A DNA stretch of 64,000 nt from Euclidia mi (Eukaryota > Arthropoda > Insecta > Lepidoptera > Erebidae): contig OX123183.2 of NCBI GenBank assembly GCA_944739405.2, positions 96,424,729 to 96,488,728 of the forward strand. Direction: 5' to 3'. A program made the position numbers and the translations under genes. Shown piece by piece: positions 34,463-44,794 of the stretch; the first letter of the stretch is position 1, and the number at the start of each line of letters is the position of its first letter. The notes under the pieces were generated by a model. That model did no database searches. It had not been told where the DNA came from and was given only the letters and a program-made list of their open reading frames with translations.

Positions 34463-34470
34463 CTGCAAAC

Positions 34471-35150
34471 GCTGCAGAACTAAGTTTCACTGCGAGACAG
34501 GATAATCGAGACGAGACAGATCAAAAGAGAACCTAACATAACCTATTTAGTTACTTGAATTACATACAGTCGCACCTAAAAGTACGTTTCCTTTATGCTT
34601 TTTGATCTTAATCCCAATTAACTATTAGACAAATAAACAATATGCTTTACAACTTTATGCATATCAAAGTTATGAATAAAAAACCGGTCAAGTGCGAGTC
34701 GGACTCGCGCACCGAGGGTTCCGTACAAACCTGTAGGTATATAAGTAAAAGTTCACCAGTCATAGTTATGGTATTTTTATTGCAAAATGAAATCCATAAC
34801 ATTACAGGATGTAAAGCTGGAGGAGCATAAATTAAAGAAAAAGGTGTCTTTGTCGTTTGTAATCAGTCATCCTTTATTTTATATTAACATTATCGCTTAT
34901 TTTATAATATAACTTAAATACCTATACCAGCCTTGCAGCAGCCTTGCAAAAGTCTGCTGATGAATGATGATAAGATTTTTTATCAAAACTATTGATTTAC
35001 AAAGTTTTAGTGACTATAAGAAATCTGTTAGAAAAATACTCATTGAGTATTTTTAATAATTATAGTATTTATTTGGCATGAAAATTAAACTAGGGAGACT
35101 ATTTACACATAAAATAAAACAATAATCAATATTGTTAAATAAATAACAAA
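34471..35150. other. Non-coding DNA with a repeat head
   Basis: At 34,521-34,583 a 60-bp segment repeats 25,268-25,325. At 34,679-34,727 lies accggtcaagtgcgagtcgg...ccgagggttccgtac, recognised from memory as the 5' head of a common lepidopteran repeat. Its usual 3' end (gtacggaaccctaaaaa) appears at about 37,478-37,497 and 38,770-38,789. Confidence 0.5.
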
Positions 35151-35154
35151 ATTA

Positions 35155-35370
35155 AGTTAGGGGCGATAGCCCAGAGGTGTAGGTAACGGACTGCCGAGAC
35201 GATGATCTCGGGTTCGATCCCCGAAAAGTCAGTGATTTGTGCCTGGGATAGGCACAAATCAATGACTTTTCGGAGTTACATGTGTGTGTATTTAAAATGT
35301 TAATTATCGCTCGCTTAGTAATGTGCCCGGTAGATGGCAATAGGCTCGCCCTCTATAACATTGGGACATT
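35155..35370 (+). mobile_element. tRNA-derived SINE (family also at 55,773)
   Basis: The head gggcgatagcccagaggtgt has an A-box character and the B-box is ctcgggttcgatccccg (35,207-35,223). The body has gttaattatcgctcgctta and gcaataggctcgccctct. An inverted word (gtcagtgatttgtgcctggg / cacaaatcaatgacttttcg) lies between. It is not a functional tRNA. The copy at 55,773-55,950 confirms the family. Confidence 0.8.
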
Positions 35371-35428
35371 ACAGGATTATGTTACATTATGTAAATTAAA
35401 AAAAAAACATATAAATGAAATGAAAATT

Positions 35429-35872
35429 TTAAAGTATGGTATTAAGTATCAAATTTGAACCAGATCTGTAAATGGAGACTGAAAAAGGTATGAAAGTACC
35501 ACATTGAACATTGAAGTTCGAAAAACCGTTATCTATAAATGTACTACTTCGTGTTGTGCTAGTGTTTATTAACGGAAACATGTTTATAGATGAAAAATAT
35601 ATGAAAATTCCATTTTGGGGATTCATTCTAAAATCAATATTGAAGTCTCCCACGACAATCAGACGAGAACATGAATTATACCTATTGAGGTTGCTGCCGT
35701 ATATTGTTGTATTTATGCATTCTATTGCAACATTAATTGGACATTGTGGTGACCAATATACAGTTATCACTCTGACATTAAACATTTCGAAATGCATGTC
35801 TGGGTTATTTAAAAACTCAATTAGCCTATCGCAGTCCACTGCTGGATATAGGCCTCTCCCAACACACACCAC
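35429..35872 (-). pseudogene. LINE endonuclease fragment
   Basis: An open frame of about 147 residues contains FNVRVITVYWSP and SRLIVVGDFNIDF, matching the region of LINE endonucleases that carries the catalytic GDFN motif. Its N-terminal residues (VCVGRGLYPAVDC) come from a different repeat (gagaggcctatatccagcag on the minus strand). So the frame is a chance fusion of two repeat pieces. No reverse transcriptase remains. Confidence 0.6.
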
Positions 35873-35895
35873 AGTACACGGTCCTCAGCCTTCCG

Positions 35896-38790
35896 TATCC
35901 TTTATCTGGGCTATAAGACGTTACTTCGTGCCAAATTGCAAGATTTTGAGTTCACGGGAAGTACCCTGTAGGTTTTGATTCCCTTGCGAGTAGACGCCAG
36001 TTTGAAAATATGATTATATTGCTCTTTCTTTTGATTGCGTAGGCATAGAAGTTTGATTTTGTTACAGCCTAACGGTGTTATGTACCTGGGTATTTGATAT
36101 GAATTTCAATTTAATACCTCCAAGCGTTCAAGAGAAAGGGATAATAACTTTAAATTTATTAAAAATATTTTTTATATGTTGTAACCAAAAAAATACAGTT
36201 TTCGCAATGTTTCCTTTATAAGTGATATAAGACGTTGCTTAGTACCAAATTTCAAGATTTTGAGTTCACGGAAAGCACCCTGTAGGTTTTGATTCCCTTG
36301 CGAGTAGTCGCGAGTTTGAAAATATGCTTATATTGCTCTTTCTTTTGATTGCGTTGACATAGAAGTTTAATTTTGTTGCAGCCTAAGGGTGTTATATACT
36401 TGAGTATTTAATATGAATTTCAATTTAATACCTCCACGCGTTCAAGAGAAAGGGGTGGTAACTTAAATTTATAAAAAATATTTTTCTTATATGATGTAAC
36501 TAAAAATTTACGGTTTTCGCAATTTTTCCTTTATATGTGCTATAAGGCGTTGCTTCGTACCAAATTTCAAGATTCTGAGTTCACGGGAAGTACCCTGTAG
36601 GTTTTGATTCACTTGCGAGTAGGCGCGAGTTTGAAAATATGCTTATATTGCTCTTCCTTTTGATTGCGTTGACATAGAAGCTTGATTTTGTTGCAGCCTA
36701 ACGGTGTTATATACGTGAGTATTTGATATGAATTTCAATTTAATACCTCCAAGCGTTCAAGAGAAAGGGGTGGTAACTTTAAATTTATAAAAAATATTTT
36801 TCTTATATGATGTAACTAAAAATTTACGGTTTTCGCAATTTTTCCTTTATATGTGCTATTAGGCGTTGCTTCGTACCAAATTTCAAGATTCTGAGTTCAC
36901 GGGAAGTACCCTGTAGGTTTTGATTCACTTGCAGGCGAGTACTTGCTTGAGTAGGCGCGAGTTTGAAAATATGCTTATATTGCTCTTTCTTTTGATTGCG
37001 TTGACATGGAAACTTGATTTTGTTGCAGCCTAACGGTGTTATATACCTGAGTATTTAATATGAATTTCAATTTAATACCTCCACGCGTTCAAGAGAAAGG
37101 GGTAGTAACTTTAAATTTATTAAAAATATTTTTTTATATGCTGTAACTAAAAATTTACGGTTTTCGCAATTTTTTCTTTATATGTGATAAAAGACGTTAC
37201 TTCGTACCAAATTTCAAGATTCTGAGTTCACGGGAAGTACCCTGTAGGTTTTGATTTCAATGCGAGTTTGAAAATATGCTGCAATTTGCAGCATAAACGG
37301 ATGTATCTTTTGATTGCGTTGGATTAGAAGTTTGATTTTTTTACAGCTCTATGGAACCGTAGATTCGAGTATTTAGTATAAATTTCAGTTTGATACCTCC
37401 ACGCATTCCTGAGAAAAAGGGTCTTGACAGACGGACGGACAACAAAGTGATCCTATAAGGGTTCCGTTTTTTTCCTTTCGAGGTACGGAACCCTAAAAAT
37501 ACAGTTTTCGCAAGTTTTCCTTTATAAGTGATATAAGACGTTGCTTAGTACCAAATTTCAAGATTTTGAGTTCACGGAAAGCACCCTGTAGGTTTTGATT
37601 CCCTTGCGAGTAGTCGCGAGTTTGAAAATATGCTTATATTGCTCTTTCTTTTGATTGCGTTGACATAGAAGTTTAATTTTGTTGCAGCCTAAGGGTGTTA
37701 TAAACTTGAGTATTTAATATGAATTTCAATTTAATACCTCCACGCGTTCAAGAGAAAAGGGTGGTAACTTAAATTTATAAAAAATATTTTTCTTATATGA
37801 TGTAACTAAAAATTTACGGTTTTCGCAATTTTTCCTTTATATGTGCTATAAGGCGTTGCTTCGTACCAAATTTCAAGATTCTGAGTTCACGGGAAGTACC
37901 CTGTAGGTTTTGATATACTTGCGAGTAGGCGCGAGTTTGAAAATATGCTTATATTGCTCTTTCTTTTGATTGCGTTGACATAGAAGCTTGATTTTGTTGC
38001 AGCCTAACGGTGTTATATACGTGAGTATTTGATATGAATTTCAATTTAATACCTCCACGCGTTCAAGAGAAAGGGGTGGTAACTTTAAATTTATAAAAAA
38101 TATTTTTCTTATATGATGTAACTAAAAATTTACGGTTTTCGCAATTTTTCCTTTATATGTGCTATAAGGCGTTGCTTCGTACCAAATTTCAAGATTCCGA
38201 GTTCACGGGAAGTACCCTGTAGGTTTTGATTCACTTGCGAGTAGGCGCGAGTTTGAAAATATGCTTATATTGCTCTTTCTTTTGATTGCGTTGACATGGA
38301 AGCTTGATTTTGTTGCAGCCTAACGGTGTTATATACGTGAGTATTTAATATGAATTTCAATTTAATACCTCCACGCGTTCAAGAAAAAGGGGTAATAACT
38401 TTAAATTTATTAAAAATATTTTTTTATATGCTGTAACTAAAAATTTACGGTTTTCGCAATTTTTTCTTTATATGTGATAAAAGACGTTACTTCGTACCAA
38501 ATTTCAAGATTCTGAGTTCACGGGAAGTACCCTGTAGGTTTTGATTTCAATGCGAGTTTGAAAATATGCTGCAATTTGCAGCATAAACGGATGTATCTTT
38601 TGATTGCGTTGGATTAGAAGTTTGATTTTTTTACAGCTCTATGGAACCGTAGATTCGAGTATTTAGTATAAATTTCAGTTTGATACCTCCACGCATTCCT
38701 GAGAAAAAGGGTCTTGACAGACGGACGGACAACAAAGTGATCCTATAAGGGTTCCGTTTTTTTCCTTTCGAGGTACGGAACCCTAAAAAC
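35896..38790 (+). repeat. 315-bp tandem array with 1.3-kb higher-order duplication
   Basis: Nine units mark their start with accaaatttcaagatt near 35,930, 36,244, 36,559, 36,875, 37,206, 37,550, 37,865, 38,181 and 38,496, a period of 314-316 (331 and 344 at the joins). The block from 36,195 to about 37,495 is repeated as 37,501-38,790. Each block ends in the same terminal unit with cagacggacggacaacaaag and a closing hairpin gggttccgt...acggaaccctaaaaa. This suggests tandem growth of the body of a dispersed element followed by segmental duplication. No coding sequence. Confidence 0.9.
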
Positions 38791-39124
38791 AATAGGATAT
38801 ACAATATTTAAGCTTAATAACACAGTATGCTAAAAACCAATTATGGCACACTATTATAATGACAAAGAAAATTATGCCTAACTTATTATGACAATTTAAA
38901 TTAGGACAAAAGCCATTATGAGAAAAAGAGGGATCCCTGTAAAAGTGAACAAATAAAAGTTACTAAGTGATTTTACTGGAGGAGTTTAATTTCATAACAC
39001 TATATAGATAGCCAGAATCGAACCCTAATTCGATAAAAATGTTATTACTTATTATTTTTCATTCAAATAACTATCGCGATTTTACACTCGTGATTGTCGA
39101 TCGTGTTTAGGCTACTTTATGGAG
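38791..39124. other. Left flank of the foldback element
   Basis: At 38,938-38,997 a 60-bp segment (gtaaaagtgaacaaataaaa...ttttactggaggagttta) matches the reverse complement of 62,284-62,346. Otherwise no feature. Confidence 0.6.
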
Positions 39125-39133
39125 CCGTAGGGC
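39125..39133 (+). repeat. 9-bp target duplication CCGTAGGGC (left)
   Basis: Repeated exactly at 54,776-54,784, directly abutting the inverted termini. Confidence 0.9.
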
Positions 39134-39555
39134 ATGTAAGTGAACTTAGCAGATCATTGTCCAGCAGATCAATAAAAAATCCGAGTTCTTATCGCATGCA
39201 GCCGAGTTCTATAGTTCCTGATACATTTCAGAAATAGTTCTGCCGTTTTTACCTTAAAAAAAAAAATTACTAAATGATCTGCTAACTTCACGCAGCAGAG
39301 CATTAGCAGCAAATCAAAAAAAAAAAATTAGTTTTTCCTACATGCAAATGAGTTCTACAGTTCCTGATACTTTTCAGAAATAGTTCTGCCGTTTTTACCT
39401 TAAAAAAAAAATTACTAAATGATCTGCTAACTTCACGTAGCAGAGCATTAGCAGCAAAACAGGAAAACAAAAGTGAGTTTTCCTACATGCGAATGAGTTC
39501 TACAGTTCCTGATACTTTTCAGCAAAAGTTCTAGACCTATGGTCGAGAAATCACA
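39134..39555 (+). repeat. Left terminal module of foldback element
   Basis: About 2.5 units of a 145-bp repeat, with gagttctacagttcctgata phrases at 39,204, 39,350 and 39,495. Each unit includes gatctgctaacttcacg, an inverted near-copy of the outermost terminus (gtgaacttagcagatc), and an agcagagcat word shared with the 161-bp monomer. The mirror image lies at 54,355-54,775. Confidence 0.9.
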
Positions 39556-42500
39556 ACAAAGGCCAGCAGAGCATGCCACAAGGTAAAAAAATCGAAAAAT
39601 TACCTTTCCCTCAATTTCAAATTTCATACAAACTTCAGGGGCTAGAACTCTTTAGTTCTTTACAGATCCGTACAAGACCTGTATTGCAGACCTAAAATCT
39701 AGTCGAAAACTCACAACAAAGTGCCAGCAGAGCATGTCACAAGGTAAAAAAATCGAAAAATTACCTTTTCCTCAATTTAAAATTTCATACAAATCTCAGG
39801 GGCTAGAACTCTTTAGTTCTTAATAGATCCGTATCAAAACTGTATTTCGAATCTCAAATCAAGTCGAGAACTCACAACAAAGTGCCAGCAGAGCATGCCA
39901 CAATGTCAAAAAATCAAAAAATTACATTTCCCTCAATTTAAAATTTCATACAAATCTCTGGGGCTAGAACTCCTTGGTTCTTAATAAACCCGTACTAGCC
40001 CTGTACTGCAGACGTCAAATCTAGTCGAGAACTCACAACAAAGTGCCAGCAGAGCATGCCACAATGTCAAAAAATCAAAAAACTACCTTTGCCTCAATTT
40101 AAAATTTCATACAAATCTCTGGGGCTAGAACTCTTTAGTTCTTAACAGATCCGTATCAAAACTGTATTTAATATCTCAAATCAAGTTGAGAACTCACAAC
40201 AAAGTGCCAGCAAAGCATGCCACAATGTTAAAAAATCAAAAAAATACATTTCCCTCAATTCAAAATTTTATACAAATCTCTGGGGCTAGAACTTCTTAGT
40301 TCTTAATAAATCCGCATTAGTCCTGTATTGCAGACTTCAAATCTAGTCGAGAATTCACTACAAAGTGCCATCAGAGCATGTCACAAGTTCAAAAAATCGA
40401 AAAATTACCTTTCCCTCAATTTAAAATTGCATACAAATCTCAGGGGCTAGAACTCTTTGGTTCTTAATAGATCCGTATCAAAACTGTATTTATGATCTAT
40501 AATCTAGTCTAGAACTCGCAACAAAGTGCCAGCAGAGCATGCCACAATGTCAAAAAATCAAAAAATTACATTTCCCACAGTTTAAAATTTCATACAAATC
40601 TCAGGGGCTAGATTTCTTTAGTTCTTTACAGATCCGTATCAAAACTATATTTAAGATCTCAAATCTAGTCGAGAACTCACAACAAAGTGCCAGCAGAGCA
40701 TGCAACAATATTTAAAAATCAAAAAAATACATTTCCCTCAATTTAAAATTTCATACAAATCTCTGGGGCTAGAACTCTTTAGTTCTTAATAAATCCGTAT
40801 CAGCCCTGTGTTGCAGACCTCAAATCTAGTCGAGAACTCACAACAAAGTGCCAGCAGAGCATGCCACAATGTCAAAAAATCAACAAATTACATTTCCCTC
40901 AATTTAAAATTTCAAACAAATCTCTGGGGCTAATCAAAAAATTACATTACCCTAAATTTAAAATTTCAAACAAATCTCTGGGGCTAGAACTCCTTGGTTC
41001 TTAATAAACCCGTATTAGTCCTGTATTGCAGACGTCAAATCTAGTCAAAACCTCACAACTAAGTGCCAGCAGAGTATGTCACAAGGTCTTAAAATCGAAA
41101 AATTACCTTTCCCTCAATTAAAAATTTTATTTAAATCTCAGGGGCTAGAACTCCTTAGTTCTTTACAGATCCGTATCTAAACTGTATTTAAGATCTCAAA
41201 TCGAGTCGAGAACTCACAACAAAGTGCCAGCAGAGCATGCCACAATATTAAAAAAAACAAAAATTACATTACCCTAAATTTAAAATTTCATACAAATCTC
41301 TGGGGCTAGAACTCCTTAGTTCTTAATAAATCCGTATTAGCCCTGTGTTGCAGACCTCAAATCTAGTCGAGAAATCACAACAAAGTGCCAGCAGAGCATG
41401 CCACAATGTCAAAAAATCAAAAATTACATTTCCCTCAATTTAAAATTTCAAACAAATCTCTGGGGCTAGAACTCCTTGGTTCTTAATAAACCCGTATTAG
41501 CCCTGTATTGCAGACGTCTAATCTAATCGAGAACTCACAACTAAGTGCCAGCAGAGTATGTCACAAGGTCTTAAAATCGACAAATTACCTTTCCCTCAAT
41601 TAAAAATTTTATACAAATCTCAGGGGCTAGAACTCTTTAGTTATTTACAGATCCGTATCAAAACTGTATTAAAGATCTCAAATCTAGTCGAGAACTCACA
41701 ACAAAGTGCCAGCAGAGCATGCCACAATGTCAAAAAATAAAAAAAATACATTTCCCTCAATTTAAAATTTCATACAAATCTCTGGGGCTGGAACACCTTA
41801 GTTCTGAATAAATCCGTATTAGCCCTGTATTGCAGACCTAAAATCTAGTCGAAAACTTACAACAAAGTGCCAGCAGAGCATGTCACAAGGTAAAAAAATC
41901 GAAAAATTACATTTCCCTCAATTTAAAATTTCATACAAATCTCTGGGGCTGGAACTTCTTAAGTCTTAATAAATCCGCATTAGTCCTGTATTGCAAACTT
42001 CAAATCTAGTCGAGAATTCACAACAAAGTGCCAGCAGAGCATGCCACAATGTCAAAAAACCAAAAACATACATTTCCCTCAATTTAAAATTTCATACAAA
42101 TCTCTGGGGCTAGAACTCCTTGGTTCTTAATAAACCCGTATTAGCTCTGTATTGCAGACGTCTAATCTAGTCGAGAAATCACAACAAAGTGCCAGCAGAG
42201 CATGCCACAATGTCAAAAAATCAAAAAATTACCGTTGCCTCAATTTAAAATTTTATACAAATCTCAGGGGCTAGAACTCTTTAGTTATTTACAGATCCGT
42301 ATCAAAACTGTATTAAAGATCTCAAATCTAGTCGAAAACTTACAACAAAGTGCCAGCAGAGCATGTCACAAGGTAAAAAAATCGAAAAATTACATTTCCC
42401 TCAATTTAAAATTTCATACAAATCTCTGGAGCTGGAACTTCTTAAGTCTTAATAAATCCGCATTAGTCCTGTATTGCAGACTTCACATCTAGTCGAGAAT

Positions 42501-44794
42501 TCACAACAAAGTGCCAGCAGAGCATGCCACAATGTCAAAAAATAAAAAATTACATTTCCCTCAATTTAAAATTTCATACAAATCTCTGGGGCTGGAACTC
42601 CTTAGTTCTTAATAAATCCGTATAAGCCCTGTATTGCAGACCTAATATCTAGTCGAAAACTTACAACAAAGTGCCAGCAGAGCATGTCACTAGGTCACAA
42701 AATCGAAAAAATTACCTTTGCCTAAATTTAAAATTTCATACAAATCTCAGGGGCTAGAACTCTTTAGTCCTTAACAGGTCCGTATCAAAACTGTATTTAA
42801 GATCTGAAATCTAGTCGAGAACTCACAACAAAGTGCCAGCAGAGCACGCCACAATATTAAAAAATCAAAAAATTACATTTCCCTTAATTTAAAATTTCAT
42901 ACAAACCTCTGGGGGAAGAACTCCTTAGTTCTTAATAAATCCGTATTAGCCCTGTGTTGCAGACCTCAAATCTAGTCGAGAACTCACAATAAAGTGCCAG
43001 CAGAGCATGCCACAATGTCAAAAAATCAACAAATTACATCTCCCTCAATTTAAAATTTCAAACAAATGTCTGGGGCTAGAACTCCTTGGTTCTTAATAAA
43101 CCCGTATTAGCCCTGTATTGCAGACGTTAAATCTAGTCGAGAACTCACAACTAAGTGCCAGCAGAGTATGTCACAAAGTTTTAAAATCGAAAAATTACCT
43201 TACCCTCAATTAAAAATTTTATACAAATCTCAGGGGCAAGAACTCTTTAGTCCTTAACAGGTCCGTATCAAAACTGTATTTAAGATCTGAAATCTAGTCG
43301 AGAACTCACAACAAAGTGCCAGCAGAGCACGCCACAATATTAAAAAATCAAAAAAATACATTTCCCTTAATTTAAAATTTCATACAAACCTCTGGGGGAA
43401 GAACTCCTTAGTTCTTAATAAATCCGTATTAGCCCTGTGTTGCAGACCTCAAATCTAGTCGAGAACTCACAATAAAGTGCCAGCAGAGCATGCCACAATG
43501 TCAAAAAATCAACAAATTACATCTCCCTCAATTTAAAATTTCAAACAAATGTCTGGGGCTAGAACTCCTTGGTTCTTAATAAACCCGTATTAGCCCTGTA
43601 TTGCAGACGTCAAATCTAGTCGAGAACTCACAACTAAGTGCCAGCAGAGTATGTCACAAAGTTTTAAAATCGAAAAATTACCTTACCCTCAATTAAAAAT
43701 TTTATACAAATCTCAGGGGCTAGAACTCTTTAGTTCTTTACAGATCCGTATCAAATCTGTATTTAAGATCTCAAATCTAGTCGAGAACTCACAACAAAGT
43801 GCCAGCAGAGCATGCCACAATATCAAAAAATCAAAAAAATACATTTCCCTCAATTTAAAATTTCATACAAATCTCTGGGGCTAGAACTCCTTGGTTCTTA
43901 ATAAACCCGTATTAGCCCTGTATTGCAGACGTCAAATCTAGTCGAGAAATCACAACAAAGTGCCAGCAGAGCATGCCACAATGTCAAAAAATCAAAAAAT
44001 TACCGTTGCCTCAATTTAAAATTTCATACAAATCTCAGGGCCTAGAACTCTTTAGTTCTTAACAGATCCGTATCAAAACTGTATTAAAGATCTGAAATCA
44101 AGTCGAGAACTCACAACAAAGTGCCAGCAAAGCATGCCACAATATTAAAAAAACAAAAAATTACATTACCCTCAATTTAAAATTTCATACAAATCTCTGG
44201 GGGTAGAACTCCTTAGTTCTTAATAAATCCGTATAAGCTTTGTGTTGCAGACCTCAAATCTAGTCGAGAACTCACAACAAAGTACCAGCAGAGCATGCCA
44301 CAATGTCAAAAACTCAAAAAATTACATTTCCCTCAATTTAAAATTTCAAACAAATCTCTGGGGCTAGAACTCCTTGGTTCTTAATAAACCCGTACTAGCC
44401 CTGTATTGCAGACGTCTAATCTAATCGAGAACTCACAACTAAGTGCCAGTAGAGTATGTCACAAGGTCGTAAAATTGAAAAATTACCTTTTCCTCAATTT
44501 AAAATTTCATAAAAATCTCAGGGGCTAGAACTCTTTAGTTCTTTACAGATCCGTATCAAAACTGTATTAAAGATCTCAAATCTAGTCGAGAACTCACAAC
44601 AAAGTGCCAGCAGAGCATGCCACAATGTCAAAAAATCAAAAAATTACATTTCCCTCAATTTAAAATTTCATACAAATCTCTTGGGCTGGAACTCCTTAGT
44701 TCTTAATAAATCCGTATTAGTTCTGTATTACAAACCTAAAATCTAGTCGAAAACTTACAACAAAGTGCCAGCAGAGCATGTCACTAGGTCATAG
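39556..44794 (+). repeat. Left-arm satellite array, 161-bp monomers
   Basis: About 32 monomers with the key phrase aagtgccagcagagcatg; starts at 39,721, 39,882 and 40,043 show the 161-bp period. Two main types tend to alternate: one with cttaataaacccgtattagc and gcagacgtcaaat, the other with agatccgtatcaaaactgt and agatctcaaat. This gives a loose 322-bp higher-order repeat. One monomer is truncated around 40,925. The 60-residue open frames here are by-products of the monomer sequence. Confidence 0.95.

Noticed and set aside
35207..35223. Functional tRNA genes at B-box matches (also 12,000, 21,050, 55,825 and 57,819)
   Set aside because: Each lies in a SINE body with degenerate stems. No complete cloverleaf could be drawn by eye.
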